Positions 11,291 to 22,596 of a stretch of DNA of 64,000 nucleotides are shown here, piece by piece. Numbering within the stretch: the first letter of the stretch is position 1; each line of letters opens with the position of its first letter. The stretch covers positions 804,501-868,500 of the forward strand of contig WPIO01000075.1 in assembly GCA_009760855.2 (NCBI GenBank), in the 5' to 3' direction. Below the pieces are notes generated by a model. The model was given only the letters and a program-made list of their open reading frames with translations. It was not told the DNA's origin and did not search any database. Source of the stretch: Cristatella mucedo. Taxonomy: Eukaryota; Bryozoa; Phylactolaemata; Cristatellidae. Position numbers and translations under genes: made by a program.

Positions 11291-13455
11291 TAACCCTTGC
11301 GCCAATCACCGGCGTGAGGAAGATTGCCTAATTAATTTTTTGGCATACAGACGAGATCTTGGAATGCCGGGGTCGGCCATTTCTAAGATGGACATCTACA
11401 TTTTTTATTCAAAGAATACTTGCTCTTCAGGGCTGGACGAGCTCGCTGCTGCGACTCTATCTGCATCGAGGCTCTTGCCAATAGCGGCTAAGGTTATTTT
11501 CTCGATAATTTAAATCTCGAACCAGTGCCTTCACAAGAGCGCCAAAGCTTCGATTAGCCAGCAAGCAAAACACTAAGCAATACTAAATTTCATTGCATGA
11601 TCTGGTCGGCATTTTATTTAAGCAGACGACAACTTTAGCGAAGACGCGCACCAATTTTCGAAAGTTGGGCGTGCTTGGATTCCACAATTCACCGAAGACA
11701 GAGGGATCTCGAGCTTCGTCCCATGTGCATAAATCGATAACAAATAAGTAAAATAAATAGCATATACATTGAGCTCTCTGAATTAGGAGACTTTCATGCG
11801 CTCAAGCGTAGCAAGAGGCCACCGGAAGATGCTGGCGAAGTCAGCCCTTCGAAGAGATCCGCCCGACGAGCAATGGAACTTACCGCCAACACAAAGGCCG
11901 CACGAAATCACCACCATGAATAGTGTCACCCATGAAGTCACAGTGTTCATTTCTCCGATTTGGCCGCACGTCAGGCGAAGGTGATGACAGACAAGTTGAC
12001 GTTGCCTGTGCAGAGAGCAGCTGGGTCGAAAATGGACTTAATTAACTTAATTAACTTAATGGAAGCAAGCATCACGTCGCGTCCTCAATGTCCAGCACCC
12101 GACAGCTCAGGTTTCTTACTGAGCTCTAGACTCAGGTAGTGAGGTAACAGAGTAAAAATGTACCAAGGTACTCACCTAGCGGGGTAACAAGGTACAGAGT
12201 TACCAAGACGAGTATTATCTCAGATTCTTTCCGGTCTCCTTTCAATTCTGTATTCATGAATCATCCCTATCTCAAAATCGGCGGTTTTAGTGTTCCTTTA
12301 AATAAATCACTTACTCGTTAGATGATGAATTTCGTGTGCTGACTAACACAGCTTCTCTCGTGGCTAATGTGCTTCGCCCCACTCAAAAAAAGGTCTCACT
12401 TCCCACCGAATGTTCGTCAGAGATCGCCATTCATTCAACTTCAATAATTACCATATTATATACACAGGACGGCCACTTAGGATATCATTACTCAGAAGTA
12501 TATTGCCCTGGGGTTAAAGGTTATAGGTCCGCCACTTCTTCACTATTTTTACTCCTTCTATTACTGATGAACTTACTACTGATATAAATACATTATTACG
12601 CACACATGAACGACCACCAAGCGTGACCACCTTCTCTTTTTTTGCTTCAATATTAGTTGAGTGGGCATTGTTCTTTACCCACTTAATCGCCAAGTATCCC
12701 ATGAGTAAAATAAGCTGTTCATTCATTGGCAATACTGTGTGAACTAATTTACATACCTTTCTGTAATAATCACATCGGTAGGCAGTAATGTACTCAAGCA
12801 TCATAGGATTAAAATGAAGTGAAGCTGAGCAGATTCAACAGTCTAATTTATCTGAAGTGCATAGAAAAAGATTTTGCTCTCTTAGGAAGCATTAAAACTA
12901 ATAGAAATCACTCCCGTTTGCCGTGTGCAATAGAGTTTGCTGTGTGACTCGAACTCGCGATTTGCGAGCACCTTACCTCAAAGCTAAAAACCGAGGGGCA
13001 TCGAACTCCTTGTAGCTTGGTTACCAGCCGGTACTCATCTGCTTCACGTTAGCCCGCCTTTGACACGATTGGGTAAAAGGATGCTTCTGGGAAATATGGC
13101 CGAGCTCGGAGACCTAAGAAATGAGGGCTACTCAGCTCAGAGGCAATGCAGGGCTGCACAACGTCTTCGGCTGTTCTGTCGGCTGCAGCCTCGTTCTGGG
13201 CTGAGAGCCTCGAGTGCATTCAAGTTTGCCGAACCTCACTAAGCTGCACACTGCATCGTCGATCCTAAGATCCTGCTAATTCTCGTTTTAAGTCACAATA
13301 ACTAAAAACGGTTTAGTTTTTCTAGCCAAATCGACCGACGTTGGTTGTGCTAAACTATCCTGTCTTATTTAGAATCCGCACTGCTGCTTGGCCAGTCACA
13401 TCACGCAGTCATTTTTTCTGACATATGCTAGTCCTAGCTGGTAGCGACGAAAAGA
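11291..13455. other. no recognised gene
   Basis: No domain-bearing frame. Noted: 'CTTAATTAACTTAATTAACTTAAT' at 12036-12060, a short perfect tandem, and a GGTAAC-rich stretch at 12135-12215. A tRNA-like fragment 'GGAGTTCGATGCCCC' lies on the minus strand near 13000 but does not fold into a full tRNA. Confidence 0.4.
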
Positions 13456-13526
13456 GAGAATGAGTGAGAGAGAGAGCGAGAGAAAGAAAGAGTGAGAATG
13501 AGAGAGTGAGAGAAAGAGAGAGCGAG

Positions 13527-13587
<61 letters not shown>

Positions 13588-13612
13588 GATAGTGAGAGAA
13601 AGAGAGAGACAG
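13456..13612. repeat. (GA)n microsatellite
   Basis: GAGAGTGAGA-type degenerate repeats surround a pure (GA)n core at about 13528-13583. Poly-SL frames on the minus strand are artefacts of this repeat. Confidence 0.95.
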
Positions 13613-14444
13613 CGAGCGTAGGAGCACTCGGCGATAAGCAGTGCAGATAGTGCACGAGGGTAGTCAGAGAGGGGACACCGAGTTTGCTTCGAGCTGTCTC
13701 CACTGCAAAGCTGGCTTAGTGCGCCTCGCTGTTATCCTGCAATTGCAACGACTGACTATCTTGGCGGCATCTACCGACAGAGCCACGACAGAGCACGCGC
13801 GCGCTGAGCCGGCTAGGTGGCGCCTGCTTGAGAACGCGCCTTCCTTCTCAACGTCAACCGGTGCAACTGGCGCTGGATCGTGCTCAAAACGGCCGTGCTC
13901 AAAACGGGTGCCTTAACGAGTGCTTCGGCCGTCGCGCGAGCAATGGCGTAATGAAAAGGCCCGAGTACGATGAGTATTCGAAGTACCCATGAGTATTCGA
14001 AGTCAAGCCGGCGCATAAAACAGTGAAATGAGCGGCTAGCACCCGTACGCAAAGCGAGGCTGCACTGAGAGACGCCTCCACGAGCGTCACCAAAGCCAGT
14101 CGATAAAAAGCTTTTCAAATGCATCGACATCTAACTGCTGCAGGCTGCTGAGACAGCGGACGGTGAGTGAACTGGCCTACTCAGCCGCGAGCTGCGTTCG
14201 TATGCAGTAGCCTGCGCGACTCACCGGCTTTGAGAGCAGTTAATACAGCGAACCCATTTCTACACTTCTGGTTGTAGCCAACACCCGCTTAAGAGGAGGA
14301 AACTGGGACTGGCAAAATGGGGGTACAATAATATTCATAACAGTTATTAGACATTCGTATAGAAGATACTTCATTAATCTACTTATCTTTGTATGCAGTT
14401 ACAAAACATCTGTGAGAAAAGCACAAGCCAAGATGCTGGGTGGG
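13613..14444. other. no recognised gene
   Basis: GC-richer, unassigned sequence. 'GAGTATTCGAAGTACCCATGAGTATTCGAAGT' near 13972-14003 is a short direct duplication. No domain found. Confidence 0.35.
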
Positions 14445-14548
14445 ACTTATAAGCGTTATATTACTCACCATTCGATTGCATTTCCCTTTGCAGCAAATGT
14501 AAAGCGCCTAGAAAGAGATTGAGTTCTCTGAGGGCGCTTTATCAAGTG

Positions 14549-14581
<33 letters not shown>

Positions 14582-14582
14582 G
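14445..14582 (+). mobile_element. LINE family A 3' tail only
   Basis: Carries the last ~100 bp of family A ('TTACTCACCATTCGATTGCA', 'AAATGTAAAGCGCCTAGAAA', 'GGGCGCTTTATCAAGTGC') and (ATT)n. It is either a severely 5'-truncated LINE insertion or the tail of a SINE whose head has decayed. Confidence 0.8.
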
Positions 14583-14754
14583 GTACTCCGTAAGCTCCTC
14601 CTGCTACTACTGGCCTTGCAAGGACAAGCCGCAGGGGTCAACTACCTCGCCCTTCGTGCACAGGCTAGCTACCAAAAATGGGTCATTCAAGGGCAGCCCT
14701 GGTCGTGTGCGGGTTCTAAGAATTGCCGCAGTCCACCCAATCCATTCTAGTTCC

Positions 14755-15930
14755 CGTCAAATCCACCAAAAATCAGCAGCTCACATTTCACGTTTATTTG
14801 TGCTAAAAGTGAAATTGTAGGACTTTCAAGCTATTTTGCACTTTCATTCTCAACAATGCACGGCAATCGACAGAAATGGCAGGGACAAATACCGCAATCC
14901 GTGGCAAACAGGCGAGCAATCGGCTGCACCAAGCTCCAATTCTCATTCCACGTAATTTCTCACTGGTGTGCACATACTTTCAACCCTTTCAACCAGCTCT
15001 GACCGTTCAATATTGAGAAATGCATGGCAACCGACGGCAATGGCCCGGGAAAATACGGCAATCCATTATGATCCATAGAAAATCATTGGAAAGTGACTGG
15101 GTCAAGATCAAATTTATCTTACCTGTCACAGCCCACTGTGTTTATAGTGTAACCACATCCTTTCAACCAATCACGTAAACCAAACGTACAATCGCGAGTA
15201 ATGAATAGAAATAGACAGCAATGGGCCCTGGCTAATTCCCCAATTCCCGGCGAATTTAAGATAAATTGGCAGCTCGGAAGCCCCAATTTTCATTACATAT
15301 AACATTCCGCTGCGTCCAAAGTAAAGCCGTGGATCTATCAAGATTCTTTGTTTGTTAACCGTCAGCAATGCATGGCAATCGACAGCAGTGGTAGAGGCCG
15401 ATAGCGAAATCCGTAGAAAATTGGCAAGATTGGCTGCAATAAACTGCAACTCCCATTCCACGTAACATGTACCTGTGTGCGCGCATAATTTTACCCATTT
15501 TTCGTGTTCAATAGAGGGCAACGCACAGCAATCGATGGCAGTGGCCCAGAAAAATACGCCAATCCATAACGGTCAGTTACAAATGGACCCACAGGTGCTG
15601 ATAGAAGCTCCAACTTTTCTTGTGCATTGCACTAAACTGCATTAAAAGTGCAGCCATATCCTTTTAAACAATCGACAAAAGCACAATTGAGGGCAATGCA
15701 CGGCAATCGACGGCAATTGCCCGAGACAATACAGCAATCTATGATTGTCTGTTACAATTACAAACAAAGCTGGTGGGAGAAGATCCCGTTTTCCTTCTCG
15801 CGTATTACGTGCGATGTATTAAAAGAACAACCGCATCCTTCCAACCAATCATGAGCGTACATTTGAAGGCATTGCACGGCAATCGACGGCAACGGCCTGG
15901 GAAAATACGGAAATTTATACATCGCTAGTG
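14755..15930. repeat. degenerate ~169-bp tandem satellite, about 7 units
   Basis: A motif close to 'AATGCACGGCAATCGACGGC' followed by 'AATGGCCCGGGAAAATACGG' recurs with its AATGCA at about 14855, 15019, 15200 (weak), 15367, 15520, 15695 and 15871. Spacing is 153-181 bp, mean about 169 bp. Between the cores, 'CATCCTTTCAACCAATC' and 'CCATTCCACGTAA' also recur in register. Units are visibly diverged from one another. No protein explains the pattern. Confidence 0.8.
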
Positions 15931-16464
15931 TATCACTTAACTCAAGTCCTGAGACCAGGGGTATTTGTCAAACGATCGTGCCAGATGACGGAGATTTTGT
16001 GGTTAGCTGGGGAGAAAATGTCACCGGTACTCCACAGCCAGGCGGTGTGAGCATTAGAGTTCCGGTGAGCGCTTGACTCGACCGCAGCGAGCGCATTCCC
16101 CATCTTTGCACGGAAGCTTTGCAAACTTTAGTGGTTGCGTCTTAGCGCTCGAATTGGCCCGCCATCTTTTAGTCCCCGGGGCAATGCTTACGACGGCGCA
16201 GCGGCCCTTTCGCGTGAGTTTCGGCTTCGACGGCCAGGAGAGCCAGGCATGTGTGTGCAGGCATTCGCATGTATATCGCACGTATATCGCATGTATATCG
16301 GTAGCGCAACAATGCTACATCTGCCGAACATCTGCCGAGGCGGATCCCACGAGGCTCTTCTCTCAGACAAAGGAGAGAACGAATTCAACTAAAAAGTTAC
16401 TGGAAAAACCTTCAAGCCGGTCAAGGTTGCTTATTGAGGAGCGAGCGAGTTCGCAGACCGCTGA
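15931..16464. other. no recognised gene
   Basis: Frames are open for up to 165 codons on the plus strand (16073-16570) but without any recognised domain. A short 'ATGTATATCGCACGTATATCGC' tandem sits near 16270. Confidence 0.35.
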
Positions 16465-16560
16465 GGAGCAGTGCAGCATTGTGGCAGCTGCAACGTTCGA
16501 AGCAGACAAGCCTGGCTTCAGAGTTAGGCACCAACTGACTGCAAGCCTGTCCACAACAAT
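16465..16560 (-). mobile_element. LINE family A scrap
   Basis: 'GTGGCAGCTGCAACGTTCG', 'CAGACAAGCCTGGCTTCAGA' and 'GCACCAACTGACTGCAAGCC' line up with the family A minus-strand segment found at 11155-11250 and 18610-18680. Very short. Confidence 0.55.
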
Positions 16561-16647
16561 ACACGCATGACAGTCTATGGCTGGTCAGACCTGATTTTCT
16601 GTTAGCTTTCTCAAGCTAGTTGTAGCTAGTTTATTGTCAGTAGTAAA

Positions 16648-17805
16648 CATGTAATGTAATGTAATGTATCTCCGTCACTAACTCCACAAAGTCATAAAGA
16701 CCATGTGGGTGTTACGCAGGAGAGTTTTGCATAGCGCACTCACAGCCTAAGCCGCTTTCGGTACGCATTCGGTAGCCAACAGACTTTGTCTCACGCAACA
16801 AAGAGAAAGTGAGAAGCACAGCAAAGTTAGGAGAGCAGTTGAGGTAGTGAGTAACATAGAAGTAGCAGTTCAGGACCGCTGAAAAAGATGTGCCATAGTC
16901 GGCAGTTGGAGAGTAGATGTTGTTGCGTAAGAATTGTGGAAGCGAGTTCCACAGTCTAGGACCTGCAGAGCTAAAGCTTCTGTCGCCAACTGTCTTTAAG
17001 CGGAGGAATGGGACAGCTAATTTATTGTCCACACAGGACCTGAGGGTGCGAACAGGCTGAAACTGATGCAGCAGTTCAGCTAGATACGAAGGAGCCAAGC
17101 CATGGCGGGCCTTGTGGGTCAGCGTAAGAACTTTGCTCTGTATCCTTTGCTCAACCGGCAACCATCCTAGCTCTTTCAGCAGAGGTGACACGTGCTCAAA
17201 CCGTTGGGACTTGAAGACCAGCCTTGCAGCCATGTTCATAGTCCGCTGTAGTGGCATAATAGCTTTCTTTGGCAGCCCAGCCAAAAGGGAATTACAATAA
17301 TCAAGCCAAGACAGAACTAAAGAACTAGTTAAATTTTTTACAAGCCACTGTGGGATACAGCTTCTAATCTTGGATAGTGATCGGATGTGATGGCTAGCTG
17401 TAGAGGCAGTCTTCTGAATGAAGCTTTTGAAATTGAGGCAGCTGTCGAACACGACACCTAGATTACGAGCACGTGGTGAAGGTCGCACAATAGCATTACC
17501 TATTAGAACAGCAAAGCCTTTTAATCCAGCCACACGCTTAGGGTGTCCTATGAGCAGCAGTTCGGTTTTATCGTCATTTAATTTCAGGAAGTTTTCCGAC
17601 ATCCAGGATCGAATATCAGCGAGGCAAGCATTCAGTTTCTCAGTTGCTGCAGCAGATTCCGACGGTTTACATGACAAAACAACTGAGTATCGTCAGCATA
17701 GAAGTGATATCCTATTCCATGGGCCTTAATCACTTTTCCCAGAGGTTGTGCATGAATGGAGAACAGCAAGGGACCGAGAACAAACCCTTGAGGGACTTGA
17801 GGCCC
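16648..17805 (-). mobile_element. LINE family B copy with a 321-codon open frame
   Basis: On the minus strand it has one long open frame, 17677-16712, from '[19 protein letters not shown]' through '[18 protein letters not shown]' and '[17 protein letters not shown]' to '[13 protein letters not shown]'. Just upstream (17805-17680) are remains of '[19 protein letters not shown]' and the YADD region. The 3' end carries (ATGTA)n at 16648-16667, matching the copy at 8240-8259. It is nearly identical in protein to 6865-8259, so both are relatively young, but it is 5' truncated within the reverse transcriptase. Confidence 0.92.
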
Positions 17806-18104
17806 CCTGAGCGAGGAATAACCATGTGTTTAGTCCCCTAAGACGAACTTATCCGGATCATCGACCCAAGTGATCGCTTTGTATCATACCACTAGAGGGA
17901 AAGGTCTGACAGAAATTCGCTTGAAATGAAAGCACGAAGATCACGCAAATACATACATGCACGCAAACACACGTACGCTCGCACACACACCCATACAACT
18001 ATTTCAACTTATATATGCATGTACATCTCTCTTAATTAAATGAAAAAGTCCGTCACGCCGCAAGATGGCGCACTTCCATCTAGCGGCAAGACGCCGTAGC
18101 ATAA

Positions 18105-19440
18105 TCATAATAATACATTTGTATAGCACCCTCAGAGAACTGAATCTAGGCACTTTATAGATACTGTATATTGTAGAAAGCATTACCAAATGATTGTAGG
18201 AGCATCCACAAGTAGCATGCATAGCGTAGGCAGGTACATGAACATACAGAATATATCACAAAGACCCACCAAATGCTCAAATAAGGTGTGTTTAAGGTGT
18301 GCTTAAGCTTACTTTCAAATGTCGTCATGTCATGGGACGTTTTGACGTGCGTGGTAAGATTTCCAGGCTTTGGGAGCATAGAAACTAAGGGCACGGTCTC
18401 CAATGGTTTTTATAATCACTGTACCAGGTGTGGCATCATGATTCGAGTTAGAACAGCGGGTTGTACGATTGTTCCCCTGGTCTGTGAATAGTTCTTATAG
18501 TTGCGCTGGATTCAGAGAATAAATTGACCTAAAAGTGAGTGACAGAACCTTGAAGTTGATGCGCTGCTTGATTTGGAGCCAGTGCAGGTCATCAAAAAAT
18601 GATGTGATGCATAGTGGCAGCTGCGACGTTCACGACTGACAAGCCTAGGTGCAGAGTTTTTTAACTACTGCGAATGCCTGATTTCGCGCGCAGGAAAACC
18701 GGAAAGCAGTGAGTTACAGAAGTCGGTACGAGATTTAACAAATGCGTGGACCAATTTGAGTGTAGTATTCCTGTCTAAGCAAGCCCGATTTTTGCAAGGT
18801 TATGAACAGAAAGGCAGACTTGACTTAAAGCTGATGTTGTCATCGAAGGAAGTTTACTGTTTGAGCATTACACCTAGATTGCATGCAGATTTAACAGGAG
18901 ATATGCTGACAGAGCTGATTTTTAGAGCTAGGTTTTCCAATTTCTGAATCACGCTTGGTTTGCCCATAACTAGTAAGTTGGTTTTGTCATCACTAAATTT
19001 AAGAAAGTTTGCACTATGGATGTGCGGATGTCATCAATATATGCAGCAAGAATGTGTAGAGAATTTGAAGTTCTCGATGGCTATGAGGGATCAAAGCAAA
19101 GATACAACTGAGTGTTATCTTCATTGGAGTGAAAATCTAGATTATGCTTGGCGATTACATAGGCAAGAGGGAGAGAATAAACTGTGAAAAGAAGCGGACC
19201 AAGCACAGAGTCTTGAAGCAATATAAACAAATACAAGCTGATTTAACAGCCTCTTTTTGTATAGCAACAGAAGAGCATTGACGGCTATCGCCACCGCTTG
19301 CAGCGGCGATAAAGGATCGCCCACCACAGGATTCGAACCCACGACCTCGGGGCCGAGGTCGTGAAAAGCAACCCGCCTTACCTAGTGAGCCATTACGGCT
19401 CACCGTACACCGTACTTATGAGATTCCTCGCATAATCTTT
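18105..19440 (-). mobile_element. LINE family A copy interrupted by SINE-1
   Basis: The tail in reverse ('TAGCACCCTCAGAGAACTGA' at 18122) is followed by 3' UTR, C-terminal coding sequence and a decayed reverse transcriptase region up to the codons for 'GVPQGSVLG' near 19195. The element resumes after the SINE at 19406 with 'GTACTTATGAGATTCCTCG'. Many stops; inactive. Confidence 0.8.
19222..19405 (-). mobile_element. SINE-1 copy inserted in LINE A
   Basis: The reverse complement begins GGTGAGCCGTAATGGCTCAC, then ACTAGGTAAGGCGG and the B box GGTTCGAATCC. Between the boxes it carries a 24-bp palindrome at 19340-19363: CACGACCTCGG, a two-base spacer, then CCGAGGTCGTG. LINE A sequence is continuous across the insertion. 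Confidence 0.88.
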
Positions 19441-19445
19441 GTCAT

Positions 19446-19925
19446 AAACTAGCACCTCAGGACCGCTGAAAAGGATGTGCCATAGTCGGCAGTAGGACAG
19501 TAGTTGTCGTTGCGTAAGAATCGTGGAAGCGAGTTCCACAGTCTAGGACCTGCAGAGCTAAAGCTTCTGTCGCCAACTGTCTTTAAGCGGAGGAATGGAA
19601 CAGCTAATTTATTTTCCACACAGGACCTGATGGCGCGAACAGGCTGAAACTGGTGTAGCAGTTCAGCTAGGTACGAAGGAGCCAATCCGTGGCGGGCCTT
19701 GTGGGTCAGCGTAAGAACCTTGCTCTGAATCCGTTGGTCAACCGGCAACCATCCTAGCTCTTTCAGCAAAGGAGACACGTGCTCAAACCGTTGGGACTTG
19801 AAGACCAGTCTTGCAGCCATATTCATAATCCGCTGTAGTGGCATAATAGCTTTCTTTGGCAGCCCAGCCAAAAGGGAATTACAATAAGCAAGCCGAGACA
19901 GAACTAAAGAGCTAGTTAAATTTTT
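19446..19925 (-). mobile_element. LINE family B fragment
   Basis: The minus strand encodes '[20 protein letters not shown]' to 'RLWNSLPRFLRNDNYC', the C-terminal region of family B, in one open frame. Both ends are cut off: there is no (ATGTA)n tail and no reverse transcriptase. Confidence 0.88.
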
Positions 19926-20774
19926 GCCATCAATTAAACGAAACAACAGGATAGCGGCGGCGATGGCGCTCTCAAATTCAAAGGATCATTGCAAGCTGCA
20001 GTGTTTGCGTGTTGCTGCTCCCTAACGAGCGGTGTTGTGTGACAGTGTCTCCGGCGGGGCGGCTGTTCTTGTGGAGTCTCACTGAGACACGAGCGCGGGC
20101 GAACGTGAGCGATAAACGAGACTCGATCTTTATTTCCTCCAGATGGTACATAAATGAGCCGGCTGACTCACCACAGATAAGGTAGTGCATCTGTGGTGGG
20201 CCACATGCTTACATCAAAGACCGGGCGCTGCACCGAGTCAGTTGCAGAACCACCTGCTGCAGGTAGGTTAGACATTAGTGGCCGATGCTAGTGCAGGCTT
20301 ACTGTGCTAATTACAATGTCAGAAGCAGCAGGCTCGCACGGTATCGGGCCTCTGGCGCTGGCTGCGGCATTCGAACTCTCTCGTCATGCCAGGATGACGC
20401 TGGATGACGCTGCGCGTGTGAGCTGACGATGCGGAGAGTCACTCGCGGGAGACAGAGCGACAGAGCGGAGCCCAGGTCCTGAGCAGAGCGGAGGTCGTGT
20501 GCAGCAGTGCAGAGCTCCAGCCTAGCTGTTGCTCAGTGGCCTTCGCTGCCGAGGAGCTGGCAAGGCACGGGCAAGTCCCGTACGGCTCGTTGAGCTGGAG
20601 GAGGCTCCCACACCCACGCTCGGGTGTGCACTACCTCAAAGGAGTGGACTCGGCGGCCGCGAGTGCAGAGCCTTCACCTTCGCTTTTTTTGCCCTCCTCT
20701 GCTCTTAGCCCACGCATGGCCTCACTACTTCCGCTCCTCTATATGCATTCTCTCCTCAGCTTTTAGCTGTCGCT

Positions 20775-20776
<2 letters not shown>
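19926..20776. other. no recognised gene
   Basis: GC-rich stretch with short frames on both strands and no recognised domain. Confidence 0.35.

Positions 20777-20853
<77 letters not shown>
20777..20853. repeat. (CT)n microsatellite
   Basis: About 75 bp of nearly pure CT repeat. A second CT-rich, more degenerate stretch follows at 20941-21065 ('TTCTTTCTTTCTTTC'). Confidence 0.95.
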
Positions 20854-20941
20854 GTCTCTCTCTCCGTCTCTTTCTCTCTCGCTGCTCCCTCGCTGTGCAG
20901 AATCTCTTTTTTGCGAGGCCACGAGGTTCGCAAGACGCATG

Positions 20942-20973
<32 letters not shown>

Positions 20974-21361
20974 CTTTCACTCTTTCTCCCTTTTTCTTAT
21001 TTCTCTCCATTTCTCTTTCGATTCCTCTCTCTTTTTCTCATTCTCCCCCTCTCTTTCCCTCTCCATGTTAATTCATTCGGTCCATTGACGGCTTTTAGCT
21101 CACATTGGAAGAAGGGGTGGAAACGGGTACCTACTTATACAAGAGTTACGGATGGTTCGTCGCTAAGCCCGATGACGTACGCCCGTTTGAAACCTCGTGG
21201 TGTCGTTCGGCTAGCCAGAGTCGCAATCGGCAGATGGCAATCAGCCGTTCGCTGCTGTCAGCAGTCGGTTTCCGGTGGCAGCGTCGATTCTCACTTGTAC
21301 AAGCATGTGGCGATCGTGTGGACTTATAGGAAACACGTATAGAGAAGCAGCAGCTCCAGCA

Positions 21362-21460
21362 ATGTAATGGAAAGTGTCTTCCTCTGTAACTCCACAACGC
21401 CACAAAGACCTAGCGGGCATTACGCAGAAGAGTTTTCCATAGTGCACTCAAAGCCTACGC
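21362..21460 (-). mobile_element. LINE family B 3' scrap
   Basis: 'GTAACTCCACAACGCCACAA', 'GGGCATTACGCAGAAGAG' and 'GCACTCAAAGCCTACG' match the family B 3' UTR seen at 16670-16750 and 9045-9130. Only about 95 bp remain. Confidence 0.7.
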
Positions 21461-21614
21461 TGCTGTAAGGTAGGCGTTCTAACTTTATATTTCAGCGACG
21501 TCGCATATCGTTGACCTCGAAATTTCTTTTCTTTGGAGTGAATGTGTCTTAAACTTATTACATCGCCCGGCGCTCGCAGTCGGTTAAATAAGCAGATCTG
21601 ACTAAAAGTGACAA

Positions 21615-21802
21615 CTGGTGAGCCGTGATGGCACACTAGGTAAGGCGGTTTCTTTCACAACCTCGGTCCCGAGGTCGTGGGTTCGATTCCTGCGGTGGGC
21701 GATCCTGTATCGCCACTGCAATCGGTGGTGATAGCCTTAAAGGCTCTTCTGTCGCTAAAAAAAAAGAGGCTGTTTAATCAGCTAGGATTTATTTATTATT
21801 TA
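21615..21802 (+). mobile_element. SINE-1 copy downstream of the GT92 gene
   Basis: Contains GGTGAGCCGTGATGGCACAC, TAGGTAAGGCGG, the B box variant GGTTCGATTCC, 'GGGCGATCC', 'GGTGGTGATAGCC' and 'AGAGGCTGTTTAATCAGC', ending in an ATTTATTTATT run. It lies 216 bp beyond the GT92 stop codon on the opposite strand, so its 3' end reads AATAAATAAAT on the gene's strand. Confidence 0.85.
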
Positions 21803-22017
21803 CAACGGCGCCTGCTCGAAGCATTAGGGACGTGGGAAACCCTCGGCAGCATTGACTTGCAATGCATTTTCCGGTCCGTACAATTTTGGCGAACTCTATT
21901 CATTCTATTGAGAGCTCAAAGCTATAGAAAAGCCGTGACATTGCGGCCTCGACATGCGCTAGGCCTGTTGGAAACGGTACCCCGCCCCCCTGGGATAGGT
22001 CAAAAGTGCCATTCCTG

Positions 22018-22596
22018 CTAGATGAACGGGTACAAATCCCAGGTGTAATCTTGCGATTCGCTAGTTTGTACTTGAAAGTCCTCTATGCGCTTTTGAAGGA
22101 CTTTGCGATGTGCGCACATCGTGTGGTCAACTTGAGCTTTGCTAGAAGCCTTTAGCATTGTGAGCCTCTGTTGGCGATAGTGGTTCAGCGTAGCCGTCTT
22201 CGCGTCCAAAACGACCGTTCGATATCCGGACAGCGGCACGACGTGATGAGTACACACCTCGTGCAATCTGTACGGTCGATAAATGACCTTTGATCTGTCG
22301 GCAGGTCTGAACGAAACGTTGTAATACTGCAAGCGCTTGAAATACGTCGACATCAGAGGCGATGCACTTTCTGCACCGTCTTCCTCCACAACTCGGTTGC
22401 CGCCGCCGGTGGCGTCCGCGTCAGCCGCGCTGCTGCCCCTGCACTGCAACTGCGCGTCGGTGGAGAAGAGTCTGTGCAGAAACATGAAGGCGGCCGTGTC
22501 GTTCCGCTCCTCGAGCCTGACCAGCTCGTGCCAGTCGAACGCGTCTCCTCGAGGCATCAGCACTTCGTCGATGTCCATCTGCGCCACGTACTTGGC
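22018..22596 (-). CDS. GT92 exon 5: catalytic DIDE and C-terminus
   Basis: Acceptor GTTGCTAG. It opens with 'AKYVAQMDIDEVLMPRGD', whose DIDE is the family's acidic, presumably metal/nucleotide-binding motif. It continues through 'FMFLHRLFSTDAQLQC', 'VIYRPYRLHEVCTHHVVPL' and 'LNHYRQQRLTML' to a TAG stop at 22020-22018. A Ser/Ala/Gly-rich insertion with an acidic patch (around 22430-22350) interrupts the domain; it is likely a surface loop. Confidence 0.92.
   Translation of the reverse strand, partial: AKYVAQMDIDEVLMPRGDAFDWHELVRLEERNDTAAFMFLHRLFSTDAQLQCRGSSAADADATGGGNRVVEEDGAESASPLMSTYFKRLQYYNVSFRPADRSKVIYRPYRLHEVCTHHVVPLSGYRTVVLDAKTATLNHYRQQRLTMLKASSKAQVDHTMCAHRKVLQKRIEDFQVQTSESQDYTWDLYPFI

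Noticed and set aside
13409-13703. Long Ser/Leu-rich frames over the GA repeat
   Set aside because: Translation of a microsatellite. The same applies to frames at 20624-21088, 23419-23960, 36155-37451, 42908-43252 and 48319-48682.
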